From the NCBI GenBank assembly GCA_015489055.1, contig WFMO01000276.1:1-5446 (forward strand): a stretch of DNA of 5,446 nt. Reading direction: 5' to 3'. A program made the translations under genes and the position numbers. The stretch's first letter is position 1; every line of letters begins with the position of its first letter. This DNA is from Helicobacteraceae bacterium (GTDB taxonomy: Bacteria > Campylobacterota > Campylobacteria > Campylobacterales > Sulfurimonadaceae). Under the pieces are notes generated by a model that was not told the DNA's origin, did no database searches, and saw only the letters and a program-made list of their open reading frames with translations. Below are positions 1 through 5,446 of the stretch, piece after piece.

Positions 1-642
1 GAAGATCATGACGGTGATTTAGATTTTAAAGTAACCGGTTCTAAAGATGGCATCACCGCTATGCAGATGGATATTAAACTAGGCGGAATAAGCCTGGATC
101 TTTTACAAAAAGCACTATATCAGGCAAAAGAGGGGCGTTGTCATATCTTAAATATCATGGAAGAAGCTGTAAATAATATAGAATTTAATAACGGCGTACT
201 TCCTGTCAGTCATATTTTTCACATCGACCCTGGTACTATAGGAAGCATTATCGGTCAAGCAGGCAAAACTATACGTGAGATTATAGAAAAGTTTGAAGTC
301 GCGATAGATATTGACAAAAAAAGCGGAAAAGTTAAACTCTCAGGCACAGATGCCGATAAAATAGACAAAGCCAAAGAGCATATACACTCAATAGCTTCAT
401 CAGCAAAACAAAATAAGGTTGAATTTAAAATCGGCGATATCGTTAACGGTAAAGTGAAGAAAATTGTAGATTTCGGTGCTTTTATAGAGATAGCCGACGG
501 AGTTGACGGATTATTGCATATTTCTAAACTATCTGATGAAAAAGTAAATAAAGTGTCTGATGTTTTAAGCGAAGGCGATGAGATAAAAGTACAAATTTTA
601 GAATTCAAAGGCAATAAAATTGGACTTGGATTACTCAAATAG
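1..642 (+). CDS. pnp: Polyribonucleotide nucleotidyltransferase (PNPase), C-terminal part
   Basis: PNPase is a trimeric cytoplasmic 3'-5' phosphorolytic exoribonuclease that degrades mRNA and releases nucleoside diphosphates. The frame is open from base 1, so the gene starts upstream and 213 residues are visible. They open with [17 protein letters not shown], the signature of the second RNase PH domain. Visible D2, D8 and K10 align with the catalytic D486, D492 and K494 of the E. coli enzyme (recalled numbering). A KH domain follows (about residues 74-132) with its GxxG loop as GQAG at 85-88. An S1 RNA-binding domain covers about 142-213 ([18 protein letters not shown]). The protein stops right after the last S1 strand, without the C-terminal tail some PNPases carry. 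All expected C-terminal domains are present, so the fragment looks intact and functional. The ATG at 61 is internal, not the start. msbA follows after 19 nt in the same direction. Identity is very secure. Confidence 0.97.
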   Translation, partial: EDHDGDLDFKVTGSKDGITAMQMDIKLGGISLDLLQKALYQAKEGRCHILNIMEEAVNNIEFNNGVLPVSHIFHIDPGTIGSIIGQAGKTIREIIEKFEVAIDIDKKSGKVKLSGTDADKIDKAKEHIHSIASSAKQNKVEFKIGDIVNGKVKKIVDFGAFIEIADGVDGLLHISKLSDEKVNKVSDVLSEGDEIKVQILEFKGNKIGLGLLK

Positions 643-661
643 ATATATGGCTGCAAAGTAG

Positions 662-2374
662 ATGAAAAATACATTCCGGCATTACTGGCCATATATAAAA
701 GGCTATAAATTAAAGTTTTTCTTTATCTTTATAGGCATAATAATGACCGTCAGTGCAACGGCGGCAACGGCTTATATTATGAAGCCCATGATAAATCAGA
801 TGTTTATCAAACATAACGCAAGCATGCTCATCATTATCCCTGTGGGTTTAATAGTTATCTATGTTATTAAAAGTGCGGGAAGATATATACAAAGCGTTTT
901 TATAGATTATATCGGACTGCATATTATAACAAAGCTCCGCACAAGACTTTTAAAAAAAATACTTTTTTTAAATATGGCTTATCTTTATGCCAACAGAAGC
1001 GGAGAGATGATATCACGGATAACAAATGATATAAACAGAGTGCAGTATTTTGTTTCTTCTATGCTTCCAGAGTTTGTACGTGAACTTATGACGGTCATCG
1101 CGCTAATTGGGTATGTTATCTATCTCAATGCGACACTGGCATTTTTTGCCTTAGTCGTACTTCCTTTGGTAATTATTCCCATAATCTTGATTGCTAAACG
1201 TCTTAAGCGTTTATCACACCGCTCACAGGAAAAAAATGCCGACGTGGTAACAAGACTTAGCGAGGTATTTAATAACGCTGAAATGATTAAATTAAATGCA
1301 ACAGAAGAGTATGAGATACAAAGATTTAATCAAGAAAACTGGCGTTTTTTTAAAATAAATATCAAATCAGTTTATACTAGTCAATTATCATCTCCTATAC
1401 TAGAAATTGTCGCATCAGTCGGGCTTGCTATGGTTATTTATATGGGTGGAAGAGAAGTATATGCCGGACACATGAGCGTAGGGGGTTTTACCTCTTTTTT
1501 AACGGCAGTCGGACTTGTATTTCAACCGGCGCGTGGTCTTGGTATTATCTATTCAAAAATGCAAGATGCAATTGCCGCCAGTGAACGGATTTTTACCGTC
1601 ATGGATCTTGACAATAAAATAAAAGATGGTGATATCATGCTAAAAGATGAGATAAACAGCATCTCGTTTTTACATGTAGATTTACATTATGAACAAAAGC
1701 AAGCATTAAGAGATATAAATTTTAATATTTTAAAACCTCAACATATTGCTTTTGTCGGAGATAGTGGCGGAGGCAAAAGCTCTATTATAAATCTATTGGT
1801 TCGATTTTATGATGCCAGTAGCGGCAAGATCAAGATAAATGACATTCCCATACAAAAGTACAATCTTCACAGCCTTCGTGAAAAAATAGCAGTCGTATCA
1901 CAAAGAGTATATATACTTCAAGATACGCTAGCGCATAATGTTGCTTACGGTCATGACATGGATGAAGAGAAAGTGATACAAGCCTTAAAGCAAGCAGATG
2001 CATATGAATTTGCAACAAATCTACCAGATGGTATTTATACGCTGATGGATGAGGCGGGCGCAAATCTCTCAGGCGGTCAAAGACAGCGCATAGCTATTGC
2101 CAGAGCAATATATAAAGATGCCTCAGTGCTTGTCTTAGATGAAGCTTCCAGCGCGCTTGATAATGAGAGCGAAAAAAGAATTTTAAAAACTTTTAAAAAT
2201 TATGCCAAAGATAAGATCACTATAACAATTGCCCACCGTCTTAGCACGATAGAAGATGCGGATAAAATTTTTGTTTTCTCAAACGGAGAGGTTGCTGATT
2301 GCGGAACTCATCAGCAGTTACTAAGCTCATCAAAAGAGTATCAACGCCTCTACAGCGGTACAGTAAAAGCTTAA
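662..2374 (+). CDS. msbA: MsbA-like ABC exporter half-transporter (lipid A / lipooligosaccharide flippase)
   Basis: This 570-residue protein is a fused membrane-domain plus ATPase half-transporter, close in length to E. coli MsbA (582). It should act as an inner-membrane homodimer flipping a lipid-linked substrate, most likely lipid A-core. The N-terminal part (about residues 17-310) is an ABC type-1 membrane domain with several hydrophobic spans (about 18-40, 55-75, 138-180, 245-290). The ATPase domain has A-loop Y343, Walker A GDSGGGKS at 366-373 (K372), Q-loop Q414, signature LSGGQ at 469-473, Walker B ending D493-E494, D-loop SALD and switch H525. All catalytic residues are intact. A stop codon (TAG 659-661) lies directly before the ATG in frame, so no upstream start is possible; Shine-Dalgarno complementarity is weak. 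The GT9 glycosyltransferase next door supports an envelope glycolipid substrate. It does not resemble the Campylobacter N-glycan flippase PglK. The family is certain; the lipid A substrate is inferred. Confidence 0.9.
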   Translation: MKNTFRHYWPYIKGYKLKFFFIFIGIIMTVSATAATAYIMKPMINQMFIKHNASMLIIIPVGLIVIYVIKSAGRYIQSVFIDYIGLHIITKLRTRLLKKILFLNMAYLYANRSGEMISRITNDINRVQYFVSSMLPEFVRELMTVIALIGYVIYLNATLAFFALVVLPLVIIPIILIAKRLKRLSHRSQEKNADVVTRLSEVFNNAEMIKLNATEEYEIQRFNQENWRFFKINIKSVYTSQLSSPILEIVASVGLAMVIYMGGREVYAGHMSVGGFTSFLTAVGLVFQPARGLGIIYSKMQDAIAASERIFTVMDLDNKIKDGDIMLKDEINSISFLHVDLHYEQKQALRDINFNILKPQHIAFVGDSGGGKSSIINLLVRFYDASSGKIKINDIPIQKYNLHSLREKIAVVSQRVYILQDTLAHNVAYGHDMDEEKVIQALKQADAYEFATNLPDGIYTLMDEAGANLSGGQRQRIAIARAIYKDASVLVLDEASSALDNESEKRILKTFKNYAKDKITITIAHRLSTIEDADKIFVFSNGEVADCGTHQQLLSSSKEYQRLYSGTVKA

Positions 2375-2379
2375 TAGAC

Positions 2380-3462
2380 ATGTCCTCTTTTCCCCTTCAT
2401 TCAAAAATTCGCAGAGTCTTTCAAAAAATTTTTAACCGTTTTATATCTTTATTTTACAAGTCAAAATTTCAAAATACAAAAATAGATAAAAATGAAATAC
2501 ACTCGATTTTAATCATAAGGATCAATTATCGTATTGGTAATACACTATTTATTACCCCTCTTGTATCAGCGCTCCAAAAAGAGATGCCTGATGCAAAAAT
2601 AGACATACTGGTGGGTGCTAGTTTTACAAAGGTGCTCTTTGATGGTTTCATCAATGTTAAGAGCGTGTACGATTTTCCAAGAAAACTGTTAAAAAATCCA
2701 TTTTTCCTAATCAAATATATAAAACAGTTGCGCTCGAAAAGATATGATCTTGTTATCGCTCCAAATTCAGGTTCTAGTAGTGACAAATTAGCAACTTTGC
2801 TGGCAAAAGGAACATACAAACTAGGTGTATGTAAATACGATACATGGAGCCCAATTAACAGATGTACGCCAGATACAACACTTTTTAGACACGAAGCACT
2901 AAAACCACTAGCCTTGATGGATATTTTTCAAACCAACACAAAATATGAAGAAATATTAACTATCAGTTTACAAGAAAATGAAAAAAAACATGCGAAAGAT
3001 ATTTTAATAAATCTTCTTAGCGAGCATGGGTTTCACAGCAACAGTATGGCTGTAGCACTCTTTAGAGGTGCTAGATTTGAAAAAAAGATAGATAGCCGGT
3101 GGTGGCTTGATTTTGTAAAAAACATGAGAAGTATTAATAATAATCTTGTTTTTATAGATATATTATCTCCGGATATCAAAGAACCGCTATCCCCTGATAT
3201 TATAACTTTTAATGAAAAAAATTTACGCAAACTTGGTGCTTTTTTATCTACGCTAAATGCCTTCATATGCGGCGATACCGGACCTATGCATCTTGCCTCA
3301 GCATCAAAAGTTTGCACAATTGCTCTGTTTAAACACACAAGTCCTGATATGTACGGTACATTAGGTAAATGCGATAAATCGTATAATATCACACAACTAT
3401 CGATCAAAGAGTTGGCAAAAAATATAAACGGGCATATAATAAATCAAGCTAAAATGATGTAA
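2380..3462 (+). CDS. Glycosyltransferase family 9 (heptosyltransferase-superfamily) protein
   Basis: This 360-residue protein belongs to the GT9 family, which transfers ADP-heptose or related activated sugars during lipopolysaccharide core assembly at the cytoplasmic face of the inner membrane. A basic, amphipathic extension of about 40 residues precedes the Rossmann core. The core opens with ILIIRINYRIGNTLFITPL at about 44-62, followed by the acceptor-side fold (YDLVIAPNSG). The donor half carries a GARFEKKIDSRWW segment (K235, K236) and ends in the diagnostic D299-TGPMHLA motif. The position of the proposed catalytic Asp in WaaC/WaaF (GD in the N-terminal motif) is Asn here (N54). The ATG at 2380 is 5 nt after the msbA stop and suggests coupled translation, though no Shine-Dalgarno precedes it. 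An upstream TTG at 2299 is the alternative start. Its position after msbA fits an envelope-glycan role. The exact sugar and acceptor cannot be told from sequence. Confidence 0.85.
   Translation: MSSFPLHSKIRRVFQKIFNRFISLFYKSKFQNTKIDKNEIHSILIIRINYRIGNTLFITPLVSALQKEMPDAKIDILVGASFTKVLFDGFINVKSVYDFPRKLLKNPFFLIKYIKQLRSKRYDLVIAPNSGSSSDKLATLLAKGTYKLGVCKYDTWSPINRCTPDTTLFRHEALKPLALMDIFQTNTKYEEILTISLQENEKKHAKDILINLLSEHGFHSNSMAVALFRGARFEKKIDSRWWLDFVKNMRSINNNLVFIDILSPDIKEPLSPDIITFNEKNLRKLGAFLSTLNAFICGDTGPMHLASASKVCTIALFKHTSPDMYGTLGKCDKSYNITQLSIKELAKNINGHIINQAKMM
3412..3440 (+). promoter_or_regulatory. Sigma70-type promoter inside the 3' end of the GT9 gene
   Basis: TTGGCA (3412-3417) matches the -35 consensus at five of six positions. 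A 17-nt spacer follows, then a perfect TATAAT -10 box (3435-3440). Transcription would start near 3447 and give a leader of about 43 nt before the ATG at 3490. The spacer is AT-rich. The site would uncouple the two small genes from the msbA/GT9 transcription unit. TATAAT-like words arise by chance in AT-rich DNA, but the paired -35 at the optimal distance makes this better than a chance match. Confidence 0.6.
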
Positions 3463-3475
3463 ACTTCATAATAAA

Positions 3476-3482
3476 AAGGAGA
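3476..3482 (+). promoter_or_regulatory. Strong Shine-Dalgarno sequence for the 69-residue protein
   Basis: AAGGAGA, followed by a 7-nt spacer to the ATG at 3490. It is the best ribosome binding site among the longer intergenic leaders here and fixes the start of the 69-residue gene. It contrasts with the poor sites before msbA and the GT9 gene, suggesting that the small proteins are well expressed. Confidence 0.8.
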
Positions 3483-3489
3483 AACGATT

Positions 3490-3699
3490 ATGGATGTAAT
3501 AGATAAAGAGCTCTTAAAAACGAAAGAAGAGATCAAAGGTGATATTGAAGGTTTGTTTCATGACTATATGAAAATTGGAGATTGGGATATTCCCGAAGCA
3601 AATGATCAGGAGTTAGCTCAAAAACTCCTTAAAATTTTTCAGGACACAATAGCGGAAATAGCCAAAGATGTAGCCGATGGCAAATATAAAAATTATTAG
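3490..3699 (+). CDS. Small acidic helical protein of unknown function (69 aa)
   Basis: I do not recognise this protein. It has 69 residues, is rich in Asp, Glu and Lys with a clear net negative charge, and has no signal peptide, membrane span or cysteine, so it is expected to be cytosolic. Predicted character is two helical stretches (about 3-28 and 38-63) joined by a turn containing GDWDIPEAND, with a short polar end (DGKYKNY). The start is well supported by AAGGAGA 7 nt upstream. A near-consensus promoter lies just upstream inside the GT9 gene. The next small gene begins 9 nt after the stop, and its Shine-Dalgarno overlaps this stop codon, so the two are probably co-translated. Coding is supported by the ribosome binding site, the coherent amphipathic composition and the close packing; the function is open. 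Confidence 0.75.
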   Translation: MDVIDKELLKTKEEIKGDIEGLFHDYMKIGDWDIPEANDQELAQKLLKIFQDTIAEIAKDVADGKYKNY

Positions 3700-3702
3700 G
3701 AG
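3698..3702 (+). promoter_or_regulatory. Shine-Dalgarno overlapping the upstream stop codon
   Basis: AGGAG begins within the TAG stop (3697-3699) of the 69-residue gene and sits 6 nt before the ATG at 3709. The overlap suggests that ribosomes finishing the first small gene can re-initiate on the second, which would keep the two products in proportion. Confidence 0.75.
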
Positions 3703-3708
3703 ACGGAT

Positions 3709-3912
3709 ATGTCGCAAAAACATGAAACAGTCAAAAAAATAAAATCTGCAGTCAAAGCTTCAAAAGATTTGACTCCAGATGAAAAATCACAAAGTATTAA
3801 ACATATTGACGAGTGGATCGAAGAAGATAAAGCAGAGGGTACTTTATATAAGGAATTAGCAGCTCTATCTGCAAAGATGGAACCTATTTTAGCTGAGCTC
3901 GGTATTATTTAA
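3709..3912 (+). CDS. Small Lys/Glu-rich helical protein of unknown function (67 aa)
   Basis: This 67-residue soluble protein is not one I can name. It is dominated by Lys, Glu and Ala, has no cysteine, signal peptide or membrane span, and looks like two or three short helices: about 5-18, then after LTPDE a helix at about 24-40, then one at about 43-64 ending in an apolar tail (MEPILAELGII). The layout of charged helices with an apolar C-terminus loosely recalls small DUF4404-type proteins, but I cannot confirm that without a profile search. The start is well supported by AGGAG 6 nt upstream. The gene is probably co-expressed with the 69-residue gene. Its last 8 bp overlap the end of the convergent cusA gene, its early coding region contains the likely cusA terminator, and its own terminator straddles its stop codon. 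Coding status is likely; function unknown. Confidence 0.75.
   Translation: MSQKHETVKKIKSAVKASKDLTPDEKSQSIKHIDEWIEEDKAEGTLYKELAALSAKMEPILAELGII
3744..3780 (-). terminator. Intrinsic terminator for the minus-strand cusA gene, inside the 67-aa gene
   Basis: The arms are ATCTGCAGTCAAA (3744-3756) and TTTGACTCCAGAT (3768-3780). They pair at 12 of 13 positions with one C-C mismatch, and CTT/AAG inside the 11-nt loop adds three more pairs. On the plus strand the A-rich run at 3733-3743 precedes the hairpin, so a minus-strand transcript would read hairpin then U-rich tract, as an intrinsic terminator should. No T-run follows on the plus side, so it acts in one direction. It lies about 125-170 nt beyond the cusA stop codon. 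Confidence 0.7.
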
Positions 3913-3928
3913 CCGATAGCTCTTTTTT
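3895..3928 (+). terminator. Intrinsic terminator for the small-gene operon, overlapping the cusA 3' end
   Basis: GAGCT (3895-3899) pairs with AGCTC (3918-3922), and CGGT (3900-3903) with ACCG (3912-3915). There is a 2-nt bulge (AT) on the 3' side and an 8-nt AT-only loop. Six T follow at once (3923-3928), then further T-rich sequence to about 3939. The stem begins inside the 67-residue gene and includes its stop codon; the T-tract is read on the other strand as the Asn/Lys codons at the C-terminus of the cusA product. No T-run flanks the hairpin in the minus direction, so it serves the plus strand only. Confidence 0.7.
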
Positions 3929-5446
3929 ATTTTTATTTAACTCCCATTTTTTATAAATTGTAAATAAAATTGGGATAATAATAAGACTAAGCACGGCAGA
4001 GCTTAAGACTCCTCCTATCATTGGTGCGGCAATACGCTGCATGATTTGACTTCCCACGCCATGAGAATACATAATAGGCAGTAAGCCTGCAATGATTGCA
4101 AAAACGGTCATAAGTTTTGGACGCAACCTTTGAACCGCACCGATATATATTGCATAATGCAGTTCTTTATAACCAAATTTATCTTTAAATTTTGCCTTCT
4201 CCTCATCAACTGCCTCTTGAAGATATATAATCATCACTATCGCTGTTTCAGATGCTACACCAAGAAGGGCCAAAAATCCCACGACAATGGCTAAACTCAT
4301 ATTAAAATGTAGTAAATTAATATAAATAAGACCGCCAAGCAGAGCAAATGGAAGTGTAAAAAACACAATCAATGTCGGAATTATCTTTTTAAGTGCAAAA
4401 TATATAAGTAATAATATAATAAGAAATACAGCCGGAACTATCCACTCAATTTTTTTCATAGCAGCACTTAGATATTCGCTAGAGCCTGCCCATTGTATAT
4501 AATACCCTGCCGGTAGTTGTAGAGACCTAAGTAGTTTTTTGGCATGGTTTTTATATTGGGTAGGGCTAATTCCTTGTTTTGGTGTTATGTATATATAGCT
4601 AACCGGGGTTGCCATTTCTGTTTTAATAACAGACGGTCCTTGATGATAATAGATTCTTGCAAATGTACTAAGAGGCACAAATCCAAGCTTTGTTTTTATC
4701 TGGATATTTTTTATGCTGCTTAGACTTCTTCTCTCGTTTTCTTTATATCTCAGCGTTATCGGATAACGTGCTAGACCTCTATACATGGTTGAGATTTTTT
4801 CGCCTCCCAATCCTAATGAAATATAATTAAACAAATAATCTTTAGTTATATCATATCTTTGCATCGCTTTTGCATTTATATCCATATAAACATAATATCC
4901 AGCTGTTGTCTGATCGGCAAAAGCAGATAGTGTTTGTTTGTCCTTATTTAAAATATCTTGTATTTTTTGACTATATTTTTCTAATATGCTTGCTTTTGGT
5001 CCATACACTTTGATACCAAGAGGTGTCCTTATACCGCTTAAGAGCATATCTATACGCCCACGTATAGGCCATGTCCATGAATTTACAAGACCTGGAACTT
5101 GAAGCGCACTATTCATCTTTGATATTAATTTTTTATATGTCATTCCTTTTGGCCATTTGCTTTGCGGGTAAAAAGTGATAATAGTCTCAAGCATACTAAG
5201 AGGTGCGGGATCTGTTGGTGTACTTGCGCGTCCCGCTTTCCCAAAAACGGTTTTAACCTCAGGAAAACTTTTAATGATTTCATCCGTTTTTTGTGTTATC
5301 TCTTTGGCTTGTTGTATGCTTATACCATAAGGAGTAACAGGCATATACATAACAACTCTCTCATTAATAGGAGGCAAAAATTCCCAATGCAGATGTTTAT
5401 ATAAAGGATACATGTAAGCTAGTGCCGCGATAGCTATGATAAGCAC
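3905..5446 (-). CDS. cusA: CusA-type heavy-metal efflux RND transporter, C-terminal half
   Basis: This is the inner-membrane proton-driven subunit of a tripartite Cu(I)/Ag(I)-type efflux system (HME-RND family). The frame is open at the window edge, so the 513 visible residues are about half of a roughly 1,050-residue pump. They begin at the end of TM7, cross the second periplasmic loop (LPPINE, FGKAGRAS, TDPAPLSM, GRIDMLLSGI), then enter TM8-TM12 (about 343-505). Metal-site methionines M35, M85 and M134 have the same spacing (50 and 49) as E. coli M573, M623 and M672. Proton-relay residues E400 and K444 match E939 and K984, and M469 matches M1009. Position 217, aligned with M755, is Lys. The protein ends in a Lys/Asn-rich tail. 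Partners (CusB/CusC-like) are not in view and may lie upstream. The gene is convergent with the small-gene operon and overlaps it by 8 bp. Family is secure; Cu/Ag specificity is inferred from the methionine triad. Confidence 0.92.
   Translation of the reverse strand: MLIIAIAALAYMYPLYKHLHWEFLPPINERVVMYMPVTPYGISIQQAKEITQKTDEIIKSFPEVKTVFGKAGRASTPTDPAPLSMLETIITFYPQSKWPKGMTYKKLISKMNSALQVPGLVNSWTWPIRGRIDMLLSGIRTPLGIKVYGPKASILEKYSQKIQDILNKDKQTLSAFADQTTAGYYVYMDINAKAMQRYDITKDYLFNYISLGLGGEKISTMYRGLARYPITLRYKENERRSLSSIKNIQIKTKLGFVPLSTFARIYYHQGPSVIKTEMATPVSYIYITPKQGISPTQYKNHAKKLLRSLQLPAGYYIQWAGSSEYLSAAMKKIEWIVPAVFLIILLLIYFALKKIIPTLIVFFTLPFALLGGLIYINLLHFNMSLAIVVGFLALLGVASETAIVMIIYLQEAVDEEKAKFKDKFGYKELHYAIYIGAVQRLRPKLMTVFAIIAGLLPIMYSHGVGSQIMQRIAAPMIGGVLSSAVLSLIIIPILFTIYKKWELNKNKKELSVK

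Noticed and set aside
620..649. Possible promoter for msbA (TTGGAC with TATATG) at the pnp/msbA junction
   Set aside because: Both boxes are poor matches, and the predicted start would leave only a few bases before the msbA ATG.
255..692. Minus-strand open frame of 145 codons across the pnp end
   Set aside because: It is antisense to the clearly coding KH and S1 domains, shows Ser/Ile/Leu-rich low-quality composition and has no family features.
951..969. A8 followed by T7 in msbA, and an A8 run at 2981-2988 in the GT9 gene, as possible phase-variation tracts
   Set aside because: Both encode ordinary Lys, Ile, Leu and Phe codons in intact frames. Runs of this length are expected in AT-rich DNA, and phase variation in this group usually uses longer G or C tracts.
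3382..3387. A second perfect TATAAT inside the GT9 gene
   Set aside because: No -35-like sequence lies at suitable spacing (CATTAG at 3359-3364), and the better-paired site 53 bp downstream explains the small operon.
3033..3407. Minus-strand open frame of 124 codons opposite the GT9 gene
   Set aside because: It is a shadow of the conserved C-terminal GT9 domain; the opposite strand carries the diagnostic DTGPMHLA motif.
5162..5404. Plus-strand open frame of 80 codons opposite cusA
   Set aside because: It lies antisense to conserved CusA periplasmic segments, and its translation resembles no protein family I know.
1..5446. CRISPR array, insertion sequence, tRNA, or phage or defence island
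   Set aside because: No spaced direct repeats, terminal inverted repeats, transposase, cloverleaf or defence-type domain is visible. The genes are housekeeping, envelope, metal-efflux and two small unknowns.

Overview
The window reads as ordinary chromosomal DNA from an AT-rich Gram-negative bacterium, most likely of the Campylobacterota (a Sulfurimonas-like organism). That placement rests on overall impression: low GC, Lys/Ile-rich proteins, a short PNPase C-terminus, and an MsbA-type exporter with a GT9 glycosyltransferase implying a lipopolysaccharide or lipooligosaccharide outer membrane. No search was run, so the taxon is an inference.

Layout. Positions 1-3462 hold three closely packed plus-strand genes: the 3' end of pnp (polynucleotide phosphorylase: end of the second RNase PH domain, then KH and S1), a complete MsbA-like half-transporter that begins 19 nt after pnp, and a GT9 (heptosyltransferase-superfamily) glycosyltransferase that begins about 5 nt after msbA. 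No terminator is visible between them, so co-transcription is likely. MsbA and the GT9 enzyme plausibly act together in making and exporting surface glycolipid; pnp is probably only a positional neighbour.

Positions 3490-3912 hold two small acidic or helical proteins of 69 and 67 residues that I cannot name. Both have good Shine-Dalgarno sequences and look translationally coupled. A near-consensus sigma70 promoter (TTGGCA, 17 nt, TATAAT) lies in the last 60 bp of the GT9 gene and would let this pair be transcribed independently of the envelope genes.

Positions 3905-5446 hold, on the minus strand, the C-terminal half of a CusA-type heavy-metal RND pump. It keeps the three-methionine Cu(I)/Ag(I) site with exact spacing. 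Its stop codon overlaps the end of the 67-residue gene by 8 bp.

The most interesting structure is at this convergent junction. Each side has a good intrinsic terminator, and each terminator lies inside the other side's coding sequence: the plus-strand one in the last codons of cusA, the minus-strand one near the start of the 67-residue gene. The two mRNAs should therefore overlap in antisense by roughly 170-190 nt. I see no mobile element, CRISPR array, tRNA, rRNA or clearly new multi-gene system. No stretch longer than 300 bases lacks a gene.
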